Assembly (NCBI RefSeq): GCF_003170075.1
Contig: NZ_PMZU01000062.1
Coordinates: forward strand, 1-60,177
Direction: 5' to 3'
DNA length: 60,177 bases
Origin: Methanoregula sp.
GTDB taxonomy: Archaea; Halobacteriota; Methanomicrobia; Methanomicrobiales; Methanospirillaceae
Each line of letters starts with the position of its first letter. The first letter of the stretch is position 1. The position numbers and the translations under genes were made by a program. A model generated the notes under the pieces. The model made no database searches. It was not told where the DNA came from and saw nothing but the letters and a program-made list of their open reading frames with translations. Positions 1 through 9,065 of this stretch are shown here, in pieces.

Positions 1-28
1 CATTTACCCCCTCAAAGAACCCTATTCC

Positions 29-36
29 TATATATA
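29..36 (+). promoter_or_regulatory. TATA box for the AT-hook-like gene
   Basis: TATATATA lies about 27 bases before the ATG at 60. An archaeal TATA box at this distance places transcription start at or very near the ATG, so the mRNA is probably leaderless; no Shine-Dalgarno sequence is visible. Confidence 0.6.
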
Positions 37-59
37 GATCCAGATAAAACTTTTTGTAC

Positions 60-347
60 ATGCCACGAGGACGACCAAAAGGCTCACGGAATCTAAGTGC
101 GTACGAACGCGGAAAAGTAAAAAGAATACGTGAGATCCTGAACCAGAAAGGGATCACGGATTTTGAACACCTGCGTGATCCCCAGATCCTCAATAATATT
201 TATGTCAGCACTGAAGGTGAAGTTTTTGTGAAATTCGGACTGGATAAAAACGTCATCGCAGAAACCAAGGCCCCCCGGAACCGGTCCGGCGAGAAGATCC
301 TCGCAAAACTGGAAAAGAACATCGCCGCGTTACGTACCGTGATCTGA
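60..347 (+). CDS. Small basic AT-hook-like protein
   Basis: A 95-residue protein of unknown function. The N-terminus reads MPRGRPKGSRN, matching the AT-hook core RGRP flanked by basic residues, which in other proteins binds the minor groove of AT-rich DNA. The rest is charged and helical, ending in a Lys/Glu-rich stretch, with no membrane segment or cysteine cluster. I chose the ATG at 60 over an in-frame TTG at 54 because a TATA box sits 27 bases upstream, which suits a leaderless start. DNA binding is an inference from one short motif; no known family was recognised. It is monocistronic. Confidence 0.7.
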   Translation: MPRGRPKGSRNLSAYERGKVKRIREILNQKGITDFEHLRDPQILNNIYVSTEGEVFVKFGLDKNVIAETKAPRNRSGEKILAKLEKNIAALRTVI

Positions 348-607
348 AAACCCGATTGAAAAATTTTTGCCGGGAAAATTTATCAGAGTTATTGGAATAA
401 TTTAGACAATTGGTTTGTCCTTTTTCCGGGTAGTGTTTTTTGTTTAGATCCCCGTTATTTTCTTGAGAGACTCCACCATAGTGACTGTAATTTTGTGCGC
501 CGGACGGGAGTTAACCCCGTACCGGAATCAACAGGAAATACCGGCAGAACACGGAGAGATGGCATAAAAACAATATTCCGTGCCGCCCTACCCTTTCGTA
601 CATACCG

Positions 608-1318
608 GTGGTTATCGTTTCCCTCATCGCTATCCCCTACCGCATTGCCGCACTCACGCTGGAAGAGCACGCCCTTTTTGAGTACCCGATAGAACGTCTC
701 GCTGATGTGATCAGGGACGTCGGGTTCCGGTGCACCACCTGCGCGAAGTGCTGTACCCGGGCGTTCAACGGCCATGTCTTCCTGCTCGACCGGGATGTAT
801 CCGCAGTACGGGAGATCGATCCTACGGCGCTCGAGCCGGCCCCGGATCCTGAGTTCTGCGATCAGAACGGTACATTCTATGTCTCCGGTTATGCGCTTCG
901 GGTAAAAGACGATACGAAGGGGTCGTGCTGGTTTCTTGAAAACGACAGGTGCCGGATCTATGACCGGCGGTTTGCTATCTGCCGCATCTACCCGTACATG
1001 CTCCACCGTGAACCCGATGAAAGAGGAAAAGTGGACTGGCGCCAGATATCCGGTCTTGACCGGCACGGTGAATACGGTGCGGAGATCACGGATGGGGAAT
1101 GCCTTGCCATCGCCCGCGAAACCATGGAATACGAGCACGCGTTCCTTGCCCACCAGATTGCGTTTCTCGAATGCCTCCATGAATATTTTACCCAGCACCG
1201 GCTCCGGCATGTCCAGAAAATCTACGATGACCACATGAGGCAGTACAGGAAGGGAGCACCGGTCACCGTTATGGTCTACACTGACGGACATTTCGAAAAA
1301 CACCTTCTCAATCCGTAA
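608..1318 (+). CDS. YkgJ-family cysteine cluster protein (putative Fe-S or Zn protein)
   Basis: A 236-residue protein of the YkgJ/UPF0153 type. The signature CTTCAKCC (Cys 42, 45, 48, 49) is followed by further cysteines at 107, 115 and 125, the last two in the pattern CRIYDRRFAICRIYP that is typical of the family and thought to complete a metal site. The biochemical role of the family is unresolved. The start is a GTG at 608 and no in-frame ATG occurs before the cysteine motif, so the first 20-odd residues are uncertain. The gene stands alone, with 260 bases of apparently empty sequence before it. A long minus-strand reading frame over the same DNA is treated as a shadow. Confidence 0.85.
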   Translation: MVIVSLIAIPYRIAALTLEEHALFEYPIERLADVIRDVGFRCTTCAKCCTRAFNGHVFLLDRDVSAVREIDPTALEPAPDPEFCDQNGTFYVSGYALRVKDDTKGSCWFLENDRCRIYDRRFAICRIYPYMLHREPDERGKVDWRQISGLDRHGEYGAEITDGECLAIARETMEYEHAFLAHQIAFLECLHEYFTQHRLRHVQKIYDDHMRQYRKGAPVTVMVYTDGHFEKHLLNP

Positions 1319-1521
1319 ACAGTGCCCGTACTGATGCAAAGCCTGTTTGCGGGATTAGGGAAAAACCCGTCCCGGTTGAACACCGGAGCAGACCAGAGAT
1401 ATCGGCGCCCAGTCTTGGTAACAGGTGATCATCTCTACACGGCGCGAAGCACCATGAGGGTGATGCCGTCATGTTACGGCATTCTCCCGTGTAAACGCGG
1501 AGAAAAAAGTAAGGTTTCTGT

Positions 1522-2376
1522 TCAGATATTGCCCGGGCCAAACTGCTGCCGGTTTGCGGGGGCAAACGCATGCTCGACCACACCGGGTGCAAAGATGCCC
1601 GGTGCCGAGCCGGTCTTTGCATAGGTGTACAGCGCTACGGTGAAGATTCCCTGCATGGCAGAGGAAAGAATTGCAAGGACGGCAACAAGCACGATAAAGA
1701 GCGCGAGCGCAACCATAAAGAGCGTTGTGTTGCCGATAAAGAGCGTGCCGAGCACAAGGAGCAACCCGACGACTCCGATCGCGGCAAAGATCAGGGTGAT
1801 CGAGATCGTTCCGACAACGCTCTCGCCCCAGGTCTTCTTAAAGAGTCCCAGCGATTCTTTCATCGCAGAAAACACACCCTTGTCCTCGAACGCAAGCACC
1901 GGTACCACGAACAGGGTGACAAGGCTCCAGACCCCACCGACAATTGCGGCGGCAACCTGGCCCAAGAACCCGGCCCGGTCTTCTATCATGTGCAGGATCA
2001 GGCCGATGGTCGCAGCAACAATCGCCCAGGCAAAGATGGAGCCGATGTGGCGGCCTGCGGCAGAGAGACCCTCCCTAACCGTCATGCTCTTCCCATTCAG
2101 TTTTGCATGTACGCAGCTGATCAATCCCACGTTAAAGAAGATCACGACAAAGTAGCTGACCAGATAGAACAGGAACAAAAGAATGATCCCGGTGACGCTG
2201 TTGGTGGCAAGCGAGTACGCACCGTCTGTAAATATCAGCGGCACAACAAAGGTTGCGATCACAAGCAAGGTAACGATACCGGACATGATCGGGAATGCGA
2301 GGAGTTTTTTGTCCTCCATCAGGATCCGCCAGCTCGCCTTTACCAGCTCGAAACTACGCATAATCCGTTCGAACAT
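1522..2376 (-). CDS. DUF6159-family multispanning membrane protein
   Basis: A 284-residue integral membrane protein. The N-terminus (MFERIMRSFELVKASW, then a segment with DKKLLAFP) is characteristic of the DUF6159 family. About six hydrophobic helices follow, beginning near residues 25-50, with a short polar tail rich in Gly, Pro and Ala after residue 255. Function is unknown; such proteins have no enzymatic motif. The flanking 3' region (1319-1521) between it and the convergent YkgJ gene holds no recognisable gene. Start at the ATG at 2376; upstream sequence up to 2589 is non-coding and contains the promoter. Confidence 0.8.
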   Translation of the reverse strand: MFERIMRSFELVKASWRILMEDKKLLAFPIMSGIVTLLVIATFVVPLIFTDGAYSLATNSVTGIILLFLFYLVSYFVVIFFNVGLISCVHAKLNGKSMTVREGLSAAGRHIGSIFAWAIVAATIGLILHMIEDRAGFLGQVAAAIVGGVWSLVTLFVVPVLAFEDKGVFSAMKESLGLFKKTWGESVVGTISITLIFAAIGVVGLLLVLGTLFIGNTTLFMVALALFIVLVAVLAILSSAMQGIFTVALYTYAKTGSAPGIFAPGVVEHAFAPANRQQFGPGNI

Positions 2377-2588
2377 AGTTTTGTGTTGGCAGTTTCAAGG
2401 GATGAATGTTTTTTTAGTATTGACCCGCCGTAGGGGGTCACCGGCGAGCGAAGGTGTACTAAAAAAAGACGCTGATCCCGGCACGTTCGTCGCGCACCGG
2501 AGCAACAAGAGGATTCTTCCGGATAAAACTGGATATCCAGGATCCATTTACGACGGCACTAAATAAAGATCCCACGCCAGGGCCCACC

Positions 2589-3482
2589 TTACCGGCCAGA
2601 CGTTTCCTGTACAAATGCTCCCACATGAGCAACCGCTGCACGGGCTTCGGGCACCTGTTTGCCAAATATCTGCCAGAAATGGAACATGCCCTCCCAGATC
2701 TCAAAACTAACCTGTCCCCCTGCCCACTTTGCCTTCTTTGCAAATGCTGAAATATCGTCATACATGAGTTCGCCGGTCCCGGTCTGGATATAAAGACGGG
2801 GAAGCCCGTACAGGTTTGCATGGACCGGAGAGGCGAGGGGATCATCGGGGTCCCTGCCACCGAGATACAGGGTTCGGATTGCAGCAAGGCGGGCTGCGGT
2901 GAGCCAGTCGTTGTCCCGGTTTGTTGTAACCGATTCCCCGCCAAACGCCAGATCCACTATCGGCGACATGCAGACGGCTGCCGGGGGCATCAGCAGGTGC
3001 TGATCGCGGAGCGTGAGCAGCAGGTCGAGCACGAGCGTGCCACCCGCAGATATACCGACCGGGATAATCCGGTGTGGCGGATATCCGTGGCTTGCAAGGT
3101 AGCGGTACGCGGCAACCGCGTCCTCAACCTGCGCTGGGAAGGCATGCTCCGGTGCCAGCCGGTAATCGACTGAGAAGACACGGGACTGCGCGACTCGTGC
3201 GAGCTCTGCGCAGAGTCCCAAGTGGTCAGCCGTTGACCCTACAGTGAAACCTCCACCATGGAAAAAAAGAAGGGTCCGATCCGGCACTGCCTCGGGCACC
3301 GAGCACCATACCCCCTGCAGATCATCCCGTATCGCTATCTGTTCCACTGCCGGGCGTTCATCGGTCTGGAATTCTGCAAAAAATTCCGAGAACTCCTGCC
3401 GGGCCACCCCGACCGGCTTCTGCGGGTCGGGAACATAGGATTTGAGGATATCCAGGAACTCCTGCGGCGTTTCACGGATCAT
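2589..3482 (-). CDS. Alpha/beta hydrolase fold-3 esterase (HSL family)
   Basis: A 297-residue carboxylesterase-like protein of the hormone-sensitive-lipase group, probably cytoplasmic since there is no signal peptide. HGGG at residues 75-78 forms the oxyanion hole, GISAGG at 143-148 carries the nucleophile Ser145, and His268 lies in EGMFHFW. The acidic residue of the triad would fall in GTGELMYDD; the usual DxL is GEL here, so Glu238 (or a nearby Asp) may replace Asp. Substrate unknown. It is divergent from the condensation-domain gene at 3701, with about 218 bases between them, so the two could share regulation. Confidence 0.85.
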   Translation of the reverse strand: MIRETPQEFLDILKSYVPDPQKPVGVARQEFSEFFAEFQTDERPAVEQIAIRDDLQGVWCSVPEAVPDRTLLFFHGGGFTVGSTADHLGLCAELARVAQSRVFSVDYRLAPEHAFPAQVEDAVAAYRYLASHGYPPHRIIPVGISAGGTLVLDLLLTLRDQHLLMPPAAVCMSPIVDLAFGGESVTTNRDNDWLTAARLAAIRTLYLGGRDPDDPLASPVHANLYGLPRLYIQTGTGELMYDDISAFAKKAKWAGGQVSFEIWEGMFHFWQIFGKQVPEARAAVAHVGAFVQETSGR

Positions 3483-3700
3483 GATGTGTGGTTATTGTGC
3501 GTGAGGGTGATAAAATGTGGGGCTGACACCGGCTCACCGCGTTCTTTTGGGGCGGGTACAAAAACCTGGTCACCGCCATGCATTTGAGCCGGGACATCGA
3601 GATCTTTTCACATCTCCTTAATGCTGGTCACCCGCGATCTGCCGGGATCCGGTCTTCAGGGTTTTTTTGGATATATGATTGCTAAAGGAGGATCCCACCC

Positions 3701-4993
3701 ATGAATAATCCCTCGCCCTGCCGCATTCCCGCGTCCCCGATGGACCAGTTTAACTACGCGCTCCAGGCCCTCGGAGATCAGTCCATGCACATGGTGATCG
3801 CATTCGAGGGAATGCTCGATGAGAGGCGCCTGCAGGAGGCCGCATCAACGGTGCTCTCCGAAATCCCCGTGCTTGGTTCACGGTTTGTCGACTGCGGCGC
3901 ACCGTACTGGGAACTCCTGCCCGAAACTGACCGCGACACACTCGTCTGTATCCATCCATCCGTTGATCCACACCAGGATCTTCCAAAGGTTCTTGCCATA
4001 CCGGTTGATTCAGCAGCTGGCCCGCAGATCTGTATCCACCTGATCCGCACCAAAAGCAGCGATACGCTCTGTATCACCGTGCATCACGCGGTAATGGACG
4101 CCCACGGATTGCTTGCCTGCACCCGGCTACTGGCAGAGTGCTACCGGAACCCCGATTACAAAACTCTCCCGCCGACAGAAACAATAGACCGCTCTCTCGC
4201 CACGGTACTTGCACAGTTCCCGGAGACGGTACTCCTCTGCGATCGGCCCGCACCGGAAGATCCACCGGCCGGATGGGCATTTCCCGTCGGGCCCGGGGAC
4301 TGCTGTACCCGTGATTTTGCGATACGGACGCTTCCTGCATCCCGTCTCGACGCGATAAAACATGCCGGAAAACAGCAGGGGGCCACAGTGAACGACGTCC
4401 TTCTTGCGGCATATTTTGTGGCGCTCTGCACCACAATCGGCCCCTCACCGGGCTGTCCGGTGCCCGTTATGGTCTCCATTGACCTCAGGCGGTATCTCAA
4501 CGGTTCCCGATCCGTTTCCCCGAACAACACGATCTGCAATCAGTCGGTAGCCTTTGCGGTTATGATGAAACCAGACATGAGGTCACATGACGGGATGATC
4601 GCATGTGTACGCGATGCGATGCAGGCGTACAAGGCCCATAACCCGGGCATTGCCTCTGCTATCGACATGGAAACGTTCGGATACACAGGGTTCACCCGCA
4701 TCTGCGAGCGGGTGCAGATGATGAAAGCCACATACGCTGCCTGCCACGCAAACCCTCCTTTCCTGGGAAACATTGGTATCATCCCTGAAGAGATCGTGGC
4801 CTTCTCGCAGGACATTCCCGTCACAAACGCATTTGTGGCCGGTATCGTGATCGATCCCCCCGGGGTTGCATTGGGGGTGACCACGTTTAAGGACCGGCTC
4901 ACACTTTCAATCGGATATGGGACTCCTGCGATCCCGCACACAGCCATGGAGCGGTTCATGGATACACTGGTCAGTTACCTGCCCGGTGGATAA
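3701..4993 (+). CDS. Stand-alone condensation-domain acyltransferase (PapA/WS-DGAT-like)
   Basis: A 430-residue protein resembling one condensation/acyltransferase domain of the chloramphenicol acetyltransferase superfamily (NRPS C domains, PapA, wax-ester synthases). The active-site motif is HHAVMDA at residues 128-134: the catalytic His129 and Asp133 of HHxxxDG are present but the final Gly is Ala. No adenylation, carrier or other NRPS domain accompanies it, so it probably moves an acyl group from a CoA or carrier thioester to an unknown hydroxyl or amine. A strong Shine-Dalgarno AAAGGAGG precedes the ATG at 3701. Neighbours are a divergent esterase and a convergent GNAT acetyltransferase, both also acyl-group enzymes. 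Confidence 0.75.
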   Translation: MNNPSPCRIPASPMDQFNYALQALGDQSMHMVIAFEGMLDERRLQEAASTVLSEIPVLGSRFVDCGAPYWELLPETDRDTLVCIHPSVDPHQDLPKVLAIPVDSAAGPQICIHLIRTKSSDTLCITVHHAVMDAHGLLACTRLLAECYRNPDYKTLPPTETIDRSLATVLAQFPETVLLCDRPAPEDPPAGWAFPVGPGDCCTRDFAIRTLPASRLDAIKHAGKQQGATVNDVLLAAYFVALCTTIGPSPGCPVPVMVSIDLRRYLNGSRSVSPNNTICNQSVAFAVMMKPDMRSHDGMIACVRDAMQAYKAHNPGIASAIDMETFGYTGFTRICERVQMMKATYAACHANPPFLGNIGIIPEEIVAFSQDIPVTNAFVAGIVIDPPGVALGVTTFKDRLTLSIGYGTPAIPHTAMERFMDTLVSYLPGG

Positions 4994-5184
4994 GGTGGGC
5001 AGGCGCGGGTTTCCTGGGTACCTCGGACATCACGACAACCCATGTGCCGATACGTGAGACTAGAGACCACTTGTCATCAAGCCATGCGTTGATCATGAGC
5101 TGAAATTCTTTTCCAAGCCTGTTTGTCTCGCACGGCGCCCAGACCCTCCCCCTTTGACGATTTACCCACCCGGACGTGGCATTC

Positions 5185-5213
5185 CCGGAAAAACGGGCCT
5201 GGTTAACCAGGCT
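5185..5213 (-). terminator. Hairpin plus T-run after the GNAT gene
   Basis: A perfect 16-base palindrome at 5197-5212 (GCCTGGTTAACCAGGC) begins four bases past the GNAT stop codon and, reading the minus strand, is followed by a CG-TTTTT stretch. This looks like a transcription stop for the minus-strand gene. As a perfect palindrome it could instead be a protein site. Confidence 0.45.
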
Positions 5214-5216
5214 AAG

Positions 5217-5678
5217 TCACAGCTGATCGTGGTCGAGCCGGTACACGTACCAGGCAAGGCGCCGGGCCCCGGTCTTCTCGTAAAACCGGATCGCAGGAAG
5301 GTTCCAGTCAAGAACCATCCATTCCATCCGCCCGCACCCCCGGTCCCGTGCCACCTTCCGGCAGAAATCCAGCATTTGCCGGCCCAGACCCTGTCCCCGG
5401 TATTCTTCGCGTACGAAAATATCCTCCAGAAAAAGGGTCGGTTGGGCAAGAAACGTGGAATACGTAAAATAAAATGTCATGTACCCGACCGCCGTATCAC
5501 CGGTTTTTCCCAGGTACGCTTCGTATTTCGGATTTTCACCCTGAGCATCGGCCGCGAGCCGCTCTTTGGCACCGGCATCGGGCGGGGAAAGTTTCTCGTA
5601 TTCCGCCAGTTTTTCGATAAGGTTTACAAATTCGTCAAAGTTCGTACTGCCGACTTTTTCCATGGCCAGTGCAGTCAT
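5217..5678 (-). CDS. GNAT-family N-acetyltransferase
   Basis: A 153-residue acetyl-CoA-dependent acetyltransferase. Motif A is clear: LEDIFVREEYRGQGLG, with the acetyl-CoA pyrophosphate loop RGQGLG at residues 94-99, followed by the typical MEWMVLDWNLPAIRFYEKTGAR motif B region. The overall pattern resembles diamine/spermidine acetyltransferases (SAT1-like), but substrate cannot be fixed from sequence. The start at 5678 was preferred over an in-frame ATG ten codons upstream because GGAGG lies seven bases before it. A polyamine substrate would fit the agmatine-to-putrescine enzyme encoded at 36 kb; this is inference. Confidence 0.85.
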   Translation of the reverse strand: MTALAMEKVGSTNFDEFVNLIEKLAEYEKLSPPDAGAKERLAADAQGENPKYEAYLGKTGDTAVGYMTFYFTYSTFLAQPTLFLEDIFVREEYRGQGLGRQMLDFCRKVARDRGCGRMEWMVLDWNLPAIRFYEKTGARRLAWYVYRLDHDQL

Positions 5679-5719
5679 CGGGATTCCTCCTGAAAGATGG
5701 GAATCCATCGGTTATATCG

Positions 5720-6568
5720 TCATTCATACGATCCCATAGACTCACCACCATCAAAGGGTGCGGCAGCGGCGATCCCATCCCAGAACCGGGCCAGCACCGG
5801 CCAAATCCTGTTACGCAACGCCGGGATCTGTTCTTCCATCACTTCTGGAAGACGGGTCGGCGTGCCGCAACGTTCATAGAGCGTCCGGTTCACCTCGATC
5901 TGGATCCACGGGATGCCTTTACGCCAGTAATGGGCGTTCGAAATAAAACCCCCGGAAAAAGGGGTATTTATCGCCACATTATCAGCCCCGGGAAATTCTT
6001 CCCTGAACGCATCTGCGAGACGGACGATCCAGTCAGCAGGACACGTGGTAATGCTCCCGGGCTTTACCCGTCCGTTCCGGTCTCCGTAGTTTCCCAGGCA
6101 GATCAGCGGCCGGCGTTTCCCGGCATCGCTCTGTTCTGCCGATCCATACGGCAGCATCGAATGGCAGTCAAAGGCTATGCGCACGGGGTACCGGTCGATG
6201 AGCTCGTCGATGCGCTGGTGATAGGGAAAATACCACTTCATCATCAGTCGGTGGATAAACGGCAGGTCCGGCAGTTGACCCGGCAGGTAGACATCCCGGC
6301 CATCGATAGTCCGTACCTTGATGATTCCATCCGGGTCTTTTGGAGGAAGTGGCAGCGGCGGGCGGTTGAGATCGATGACCATCCGGGATACAGGTGTATC
6401 GATCGTGGCTTCAACGGACCGGCCGAAATTAAAGAGCTCCCGGGTCGCTGGATCGCAGTACCAGTGGAGTTCCTGGTAAGAAAGAGCGATCCGGTTGGCA
6501 ACCTCTACCGGGACCTCAACACCACCGTGGGGAATAGAGATGAGAAAGGGATATTTCACAGGTACCAC
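5720..6568 (-). CDS. N-formylglutamate amidohydrolase family protein
   Basis: A 282-residue metal-dependent hydrolase of the N-formylglutamate amidohydrolase (HutG2/FGase) family, which removes formyl or similar groups from N-acyl glutamate. Family features visible are the N-terminal ISIPHGG (His13 as a zinc ligand candidate), FDCHSM near the middle and the SNAHYWRKGIP / IQIEVNRTLY block near the C-terminus. No histidine-degradation gene is nearby, so the true substrate is open. The start is a GTG at 6568; a second GTG three codons on is equally possible. The stop lies 41 bases before the GNAT gene on the same strand, so the two may be one operon. Confidence 0.8.
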   Translation of the reverse strand: MVPVKYPFLISIPHGGVEVPVEVANRIALSYQELHWYCDPATRELFNFGRSVEATIDTPVSRMVIDLNRPPLPLPPKDPDGIIKVRTIDGRDVYLPGQLPDLPFIHRLMMKWYFPYHQRIDELIDRYPVRIAFDCHSMLPYGSAEQSDAGKRRPLICLGNYGDRNGRVKPGSITTCPADWIVRLADAFREEFPGADNVAINTPFSGGFISNAHYWRKGIPWIQIEVNRTLYERCGTPTRLPEVMEEQIPALRNRIWPVLARFWDGIAAAAPFDGGESMGSYE

Positions 6569-7418
6569 TTTTTAGTAAGAGAACCTGTGTCGGGTGTTTT
6601 TGTTAATGTTTGGATGGGGGAGCTCGTATGAGAGCAGGTGCCCGCGGATGGTATCATCACCCATCTGGACCCACTTCGACGGGCGAATATTCACGTACCT
6701 CAGGAAAGGGAGCTCGCAGGTGTTCAAACACTTTTGCGATTTGACCAGACCATCTCTGCCACTTCCATTAACACAAAATTGTTTATAAGTACAACCGGAT
6801 ACAATCCCGCATACCCCAACATGCACTTGACACGGCCCGTATCTTCAGGTAGATCCAGATTTAAACCCTATTTAAAGAAACGAAGATCTGGACTTTATAA
6901 ATAAAACAGGGCAAGAATTGCCGCTATCTCCAGTGGAAATAAAGGGGTATAAAAAGATGATCAATTTGCCGGATTGGCATAATATTCAATATACAAGTAT
7001 AAAATAAAAAAAACAGCGCGCATGCAGGAAATTTGGCCGGTACCTGTGAGCACCTGATGTCGGGCGCGCACCTGCCGAATTGGGTTTTTTGGGTTGAACC
7101 TGCAGGTTGATGCGTCCTCTGGATCTCTATGATCGAGAGGAGGGGGTCAGGTGTCCTCCTTTTAGACTACCGGTTGAGGACCGACGGCATTTAAACATCC
7201 TGATCCATAGAATGTTTATAGTACAAAATGTAATGTTTGAATGACAAAAAGGTGCGGGAAAGAGACCATGCCCCCCCCACAAATGGTAGTTACCGCTGCT
7301 TCCCAGCATCCGTATGTATCCCCGGGTATGTGTCAGATCTTCCGCACAAGGATGCAAACATTATGGTCCGCTTGATCAGGGAGCATTGAATGAAAGATGA
7401 AATCACTGGTGATACCCC
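6569..7418. other. 850-base region without a convincing gene
   Basis: No reading frame here has a family match, Shine-Dalgarno and reasonable composition together. The stretch is AT-rich between 6770 and 7020 and carries several archaeal TATA-like sequences (GTTTATAAGTA near 6780, TTTATAAATA near 6893, TATAAAAA near 6950, GTTTATAG near 7214). Small inverted repeats include TAAACAT/ATGTTTA at 7192-7198 and 7212-7218, and CCTCT/AGAGG near 7117-7140. It may hold an untranslated RNA or the long upstream region of the PKD gene; I cannot tell which. Confidence 0.5.
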
Positions 7419-8807
7419 GTGACCAAATGTCTCATACTCCTCACAGGATGTATAATGTTGGTTTTTATCGCCGGCATCGTTATTCCGGTTGCCGCGGATG
7501 GTAGTACCAACACAACAACCGTGGCAACTACTTCATCGACTACCGTTCCTACTACCGTGGCAACTACAGTGACGGTGACCACAACCACTACAATGGCTGC
7601 AGTAGTACCGGTGGCCGCATTCACGGCAACTCCAACTTCAGTATCCATCGTTACAGCTGTTCAGTTCACTGACACCTCCACCAATTCACCCACATCCTGG
7701 AGCTGGACGTTCGGTGACGGCGGTACCAGTTCTCAACAGAACCCGTCATACACGTACACGACCGCAGGAACCTACACCGCATCCCTCACTGCCACAAATG
7801 CGGCGGGCAGCAGCACTACCTACACCCAGACAATAACGGTGAATGCAGCGGTGACGGTACCGGTCGCCGGTTTCACAACAGATGTCTCCTCGGGCTCCGC
7901 ACCACTCATCGTTCAATTCACCGACACCACTACAAACACCCCCACTTCCTGGAGTTGGGACTTCGGTGATGGAGGTACCAGTTCTGAACAAAACCCGTCA
8001 TACACCTACACAACCGCGGGAACCTATACCACATCCCTCACTGCAACAAATGCGGCGGGCAGCAGTACCAGCACTCAGACTACCACTATAACGGTGACCT
8101 CAGACGTGCCGGTCGCCAGTTTCATAAACGATATCTCCTCGGGCTCCGCACCACTCACCGTTCAGTTCACCGACACCTCCACTAATTCACCTACATCATG
8201 GGACTGGGATTTCGGGGACGGAAATTCAAATACTACCGAGAGCCCGTCATACATCTACACAACCGCGGGAACCTACACTGTCACCCTCACTGCCATTAAT
8301 GCAGGTGGCAGCAATACCAGCACTCAGACTACCACTATAACGGTGACCTCAGGGGGGCCAACCGTAGCCTTCACAAGCGACATGACATCAGGTACTGCAC
8401 CGCTCACGGTACAGTTTACGGATACTTCTACCGGGTCTCCTACCTCGTGGAGCTGGGACTTTGGTGATGGGCAATCAAGTTCAATCCAGAACCCCAGGCA
8501 TACGTATATGACTGCAGGAACCTACACTGTCACCCTCACTGCCATTAATGCAGATGGCAGCAATGTTGCCACAAAGACCAATTTTATATCAGTGAATGCG
8601 GCACAGACCGTGACACCCCTTGTGCCAACTTATGCCATCACGGTTGCCCGGACTGCAACCGGATCCTCGGTTGATACATGGCTTGCACAGCAAAATGCTG
8701 AAGTGGCCACAGTATCCCCAACGACAAAGTCACCGGGGTATGACATTCTCTCTGCACTCATTGGCTGTGGAGTTATTGCCGGCATTACCCTGTGCGGCAG
8801 GAGTTGA
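7419..8807 (+). CDS. PKD-repeat cell-surface protein with C-terminal sorting-like tail
   Basis: A 462-residue secreted protein. Residues 1-27 form a signal peptide (hydrophobic core ILLTGCIMLVFIAGIV, cleavage after VAADG likely). A Thr/Val-rich linker is followed by four PKD domains (about residues 65-147, 148-230, 231-313, 314-396), each with SWxWxFGDG and AGTYTxSLTAxNAxGS. The tail has SPTTKSPGYDILSALIG then a short hydrophobic run and a basic end (CGRS), resembling the PGF-CTERM-type signals processed by archaeosortases. It is probably part of the cell envelope or an adhesion protein. Start is GTG at 7419 with GGTGAT upstream. Repeat units are 249 bases and share exact 37-base blocks. Confidence 0.85.
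   Translation: MTKCLILLTGCIMLVFIAGIVIPVAADGSTNTTTVATTSSTTVPTTVATTVTVTTTTTMAAVVPVAAFTATPTSVSIVTAVQFTDTSTNSPTSWSWTFGDGGTSSQQNPSYTYTTAGTYTASLTATNAAGSSTTYTQTITVNAAVTVPVAGFTTDVSSGSAPLIVQFTDTTTNTPTSWSWDFGDGGTSSEQNPSYTYTTAGTYTTSLTATNAAGSSTSTQTTTITVTSDVPVASFINDISSGSAPLTVQFTDTSTNSPTSWDWDFGDGNSNTTESPSYIYTTAGTYTVTLTAINAGGSNTSTQTTTITVTSGGPTVAFTSDMTSGTAPLTVQFTDTSTGSPTSWSWDFGDGQSSSIQNPRHTYMTAGTYTVTLTAINADGSNVATKTNFISVNAAQTVTPLVPTYAITVARTATGSSVDTWLAQQNAEVATVSPTTKSPGYDILSALIGCGVIAGITLCGRS
8067..8352 (+). repeat. Exact 37-base direct repeats within the PKD gene
   Basis: Bases 8067-8103 are identical to 8316-8352, exactly 249 bases (83 codons, one PKD unit) apart. A second exact 37-base pair lies at 8268-8304 and 8517-8553, again 249 bases apart. 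The identical spacing shows recent duplication or gene conversion among PKD units 2, 3 and 4, and would allow in-frame gain or loss of a domain. Confidence 0.85.
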
Positions 8808-9020
8808 CCGGCCCTTTGTTTTTAAGCGATCCTCACCATGAATGTTCACGGTCGGGAGATCAACAAATAACGGTAATCAATTTTTTTTCAACGGCTCAGT
8901 TCTGCGGATTTTTGAGAGAGAGCGGGTTCTTTCTGATACAGGCCACTAAGATACAGATTCTATCAGACGAATACTACAGGAATGTGGAAAGTAATACGCC
9001 ACATATGCAGAAAAGAGGAA

Positions 9021-9054
9021 GGTGCTGATCCCTTGATGGGATCTCTCAAGCACC
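9021..9054. terminator. Two-stage hairpin between convergent genes
   Basis: GGTGCT at 9021-9026 pairs with AGCACC at 9049-9054, and inside it GATCCC pairs with GGGATC. The hairpin sits between the convergent PKD and chagasin-like genes, 12 bases past the stop of the latter, and in that direction is followed by a pyrimidine-rich stretch. A shared terminator is the simplest reading. Confidence 0.45.
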
Positions 9055-9065
9055 AGAAATACTGC

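Noticed and set aside
455-1339. 294-codon minus-strand frame over the YkgJ-like gene
   Set aside because: The plus strand carries the exact cysteine signature of a known family; the minus frame is a shadow created by GC-rich codons.
1570-2433. Long plus-strand frame across the DUF6159 gene
   Set aside because: Composition (Asp/Arg/His/Lys-rich) is that of an antisense reading of membrane helices; the minus frame has clear helices.
6572-7357. Small minus-strand frames of 76-84 codons in the large gap
   Set aside because: No Shine-Dalgarno, mixed composition, no recognisable motif; probably chance.
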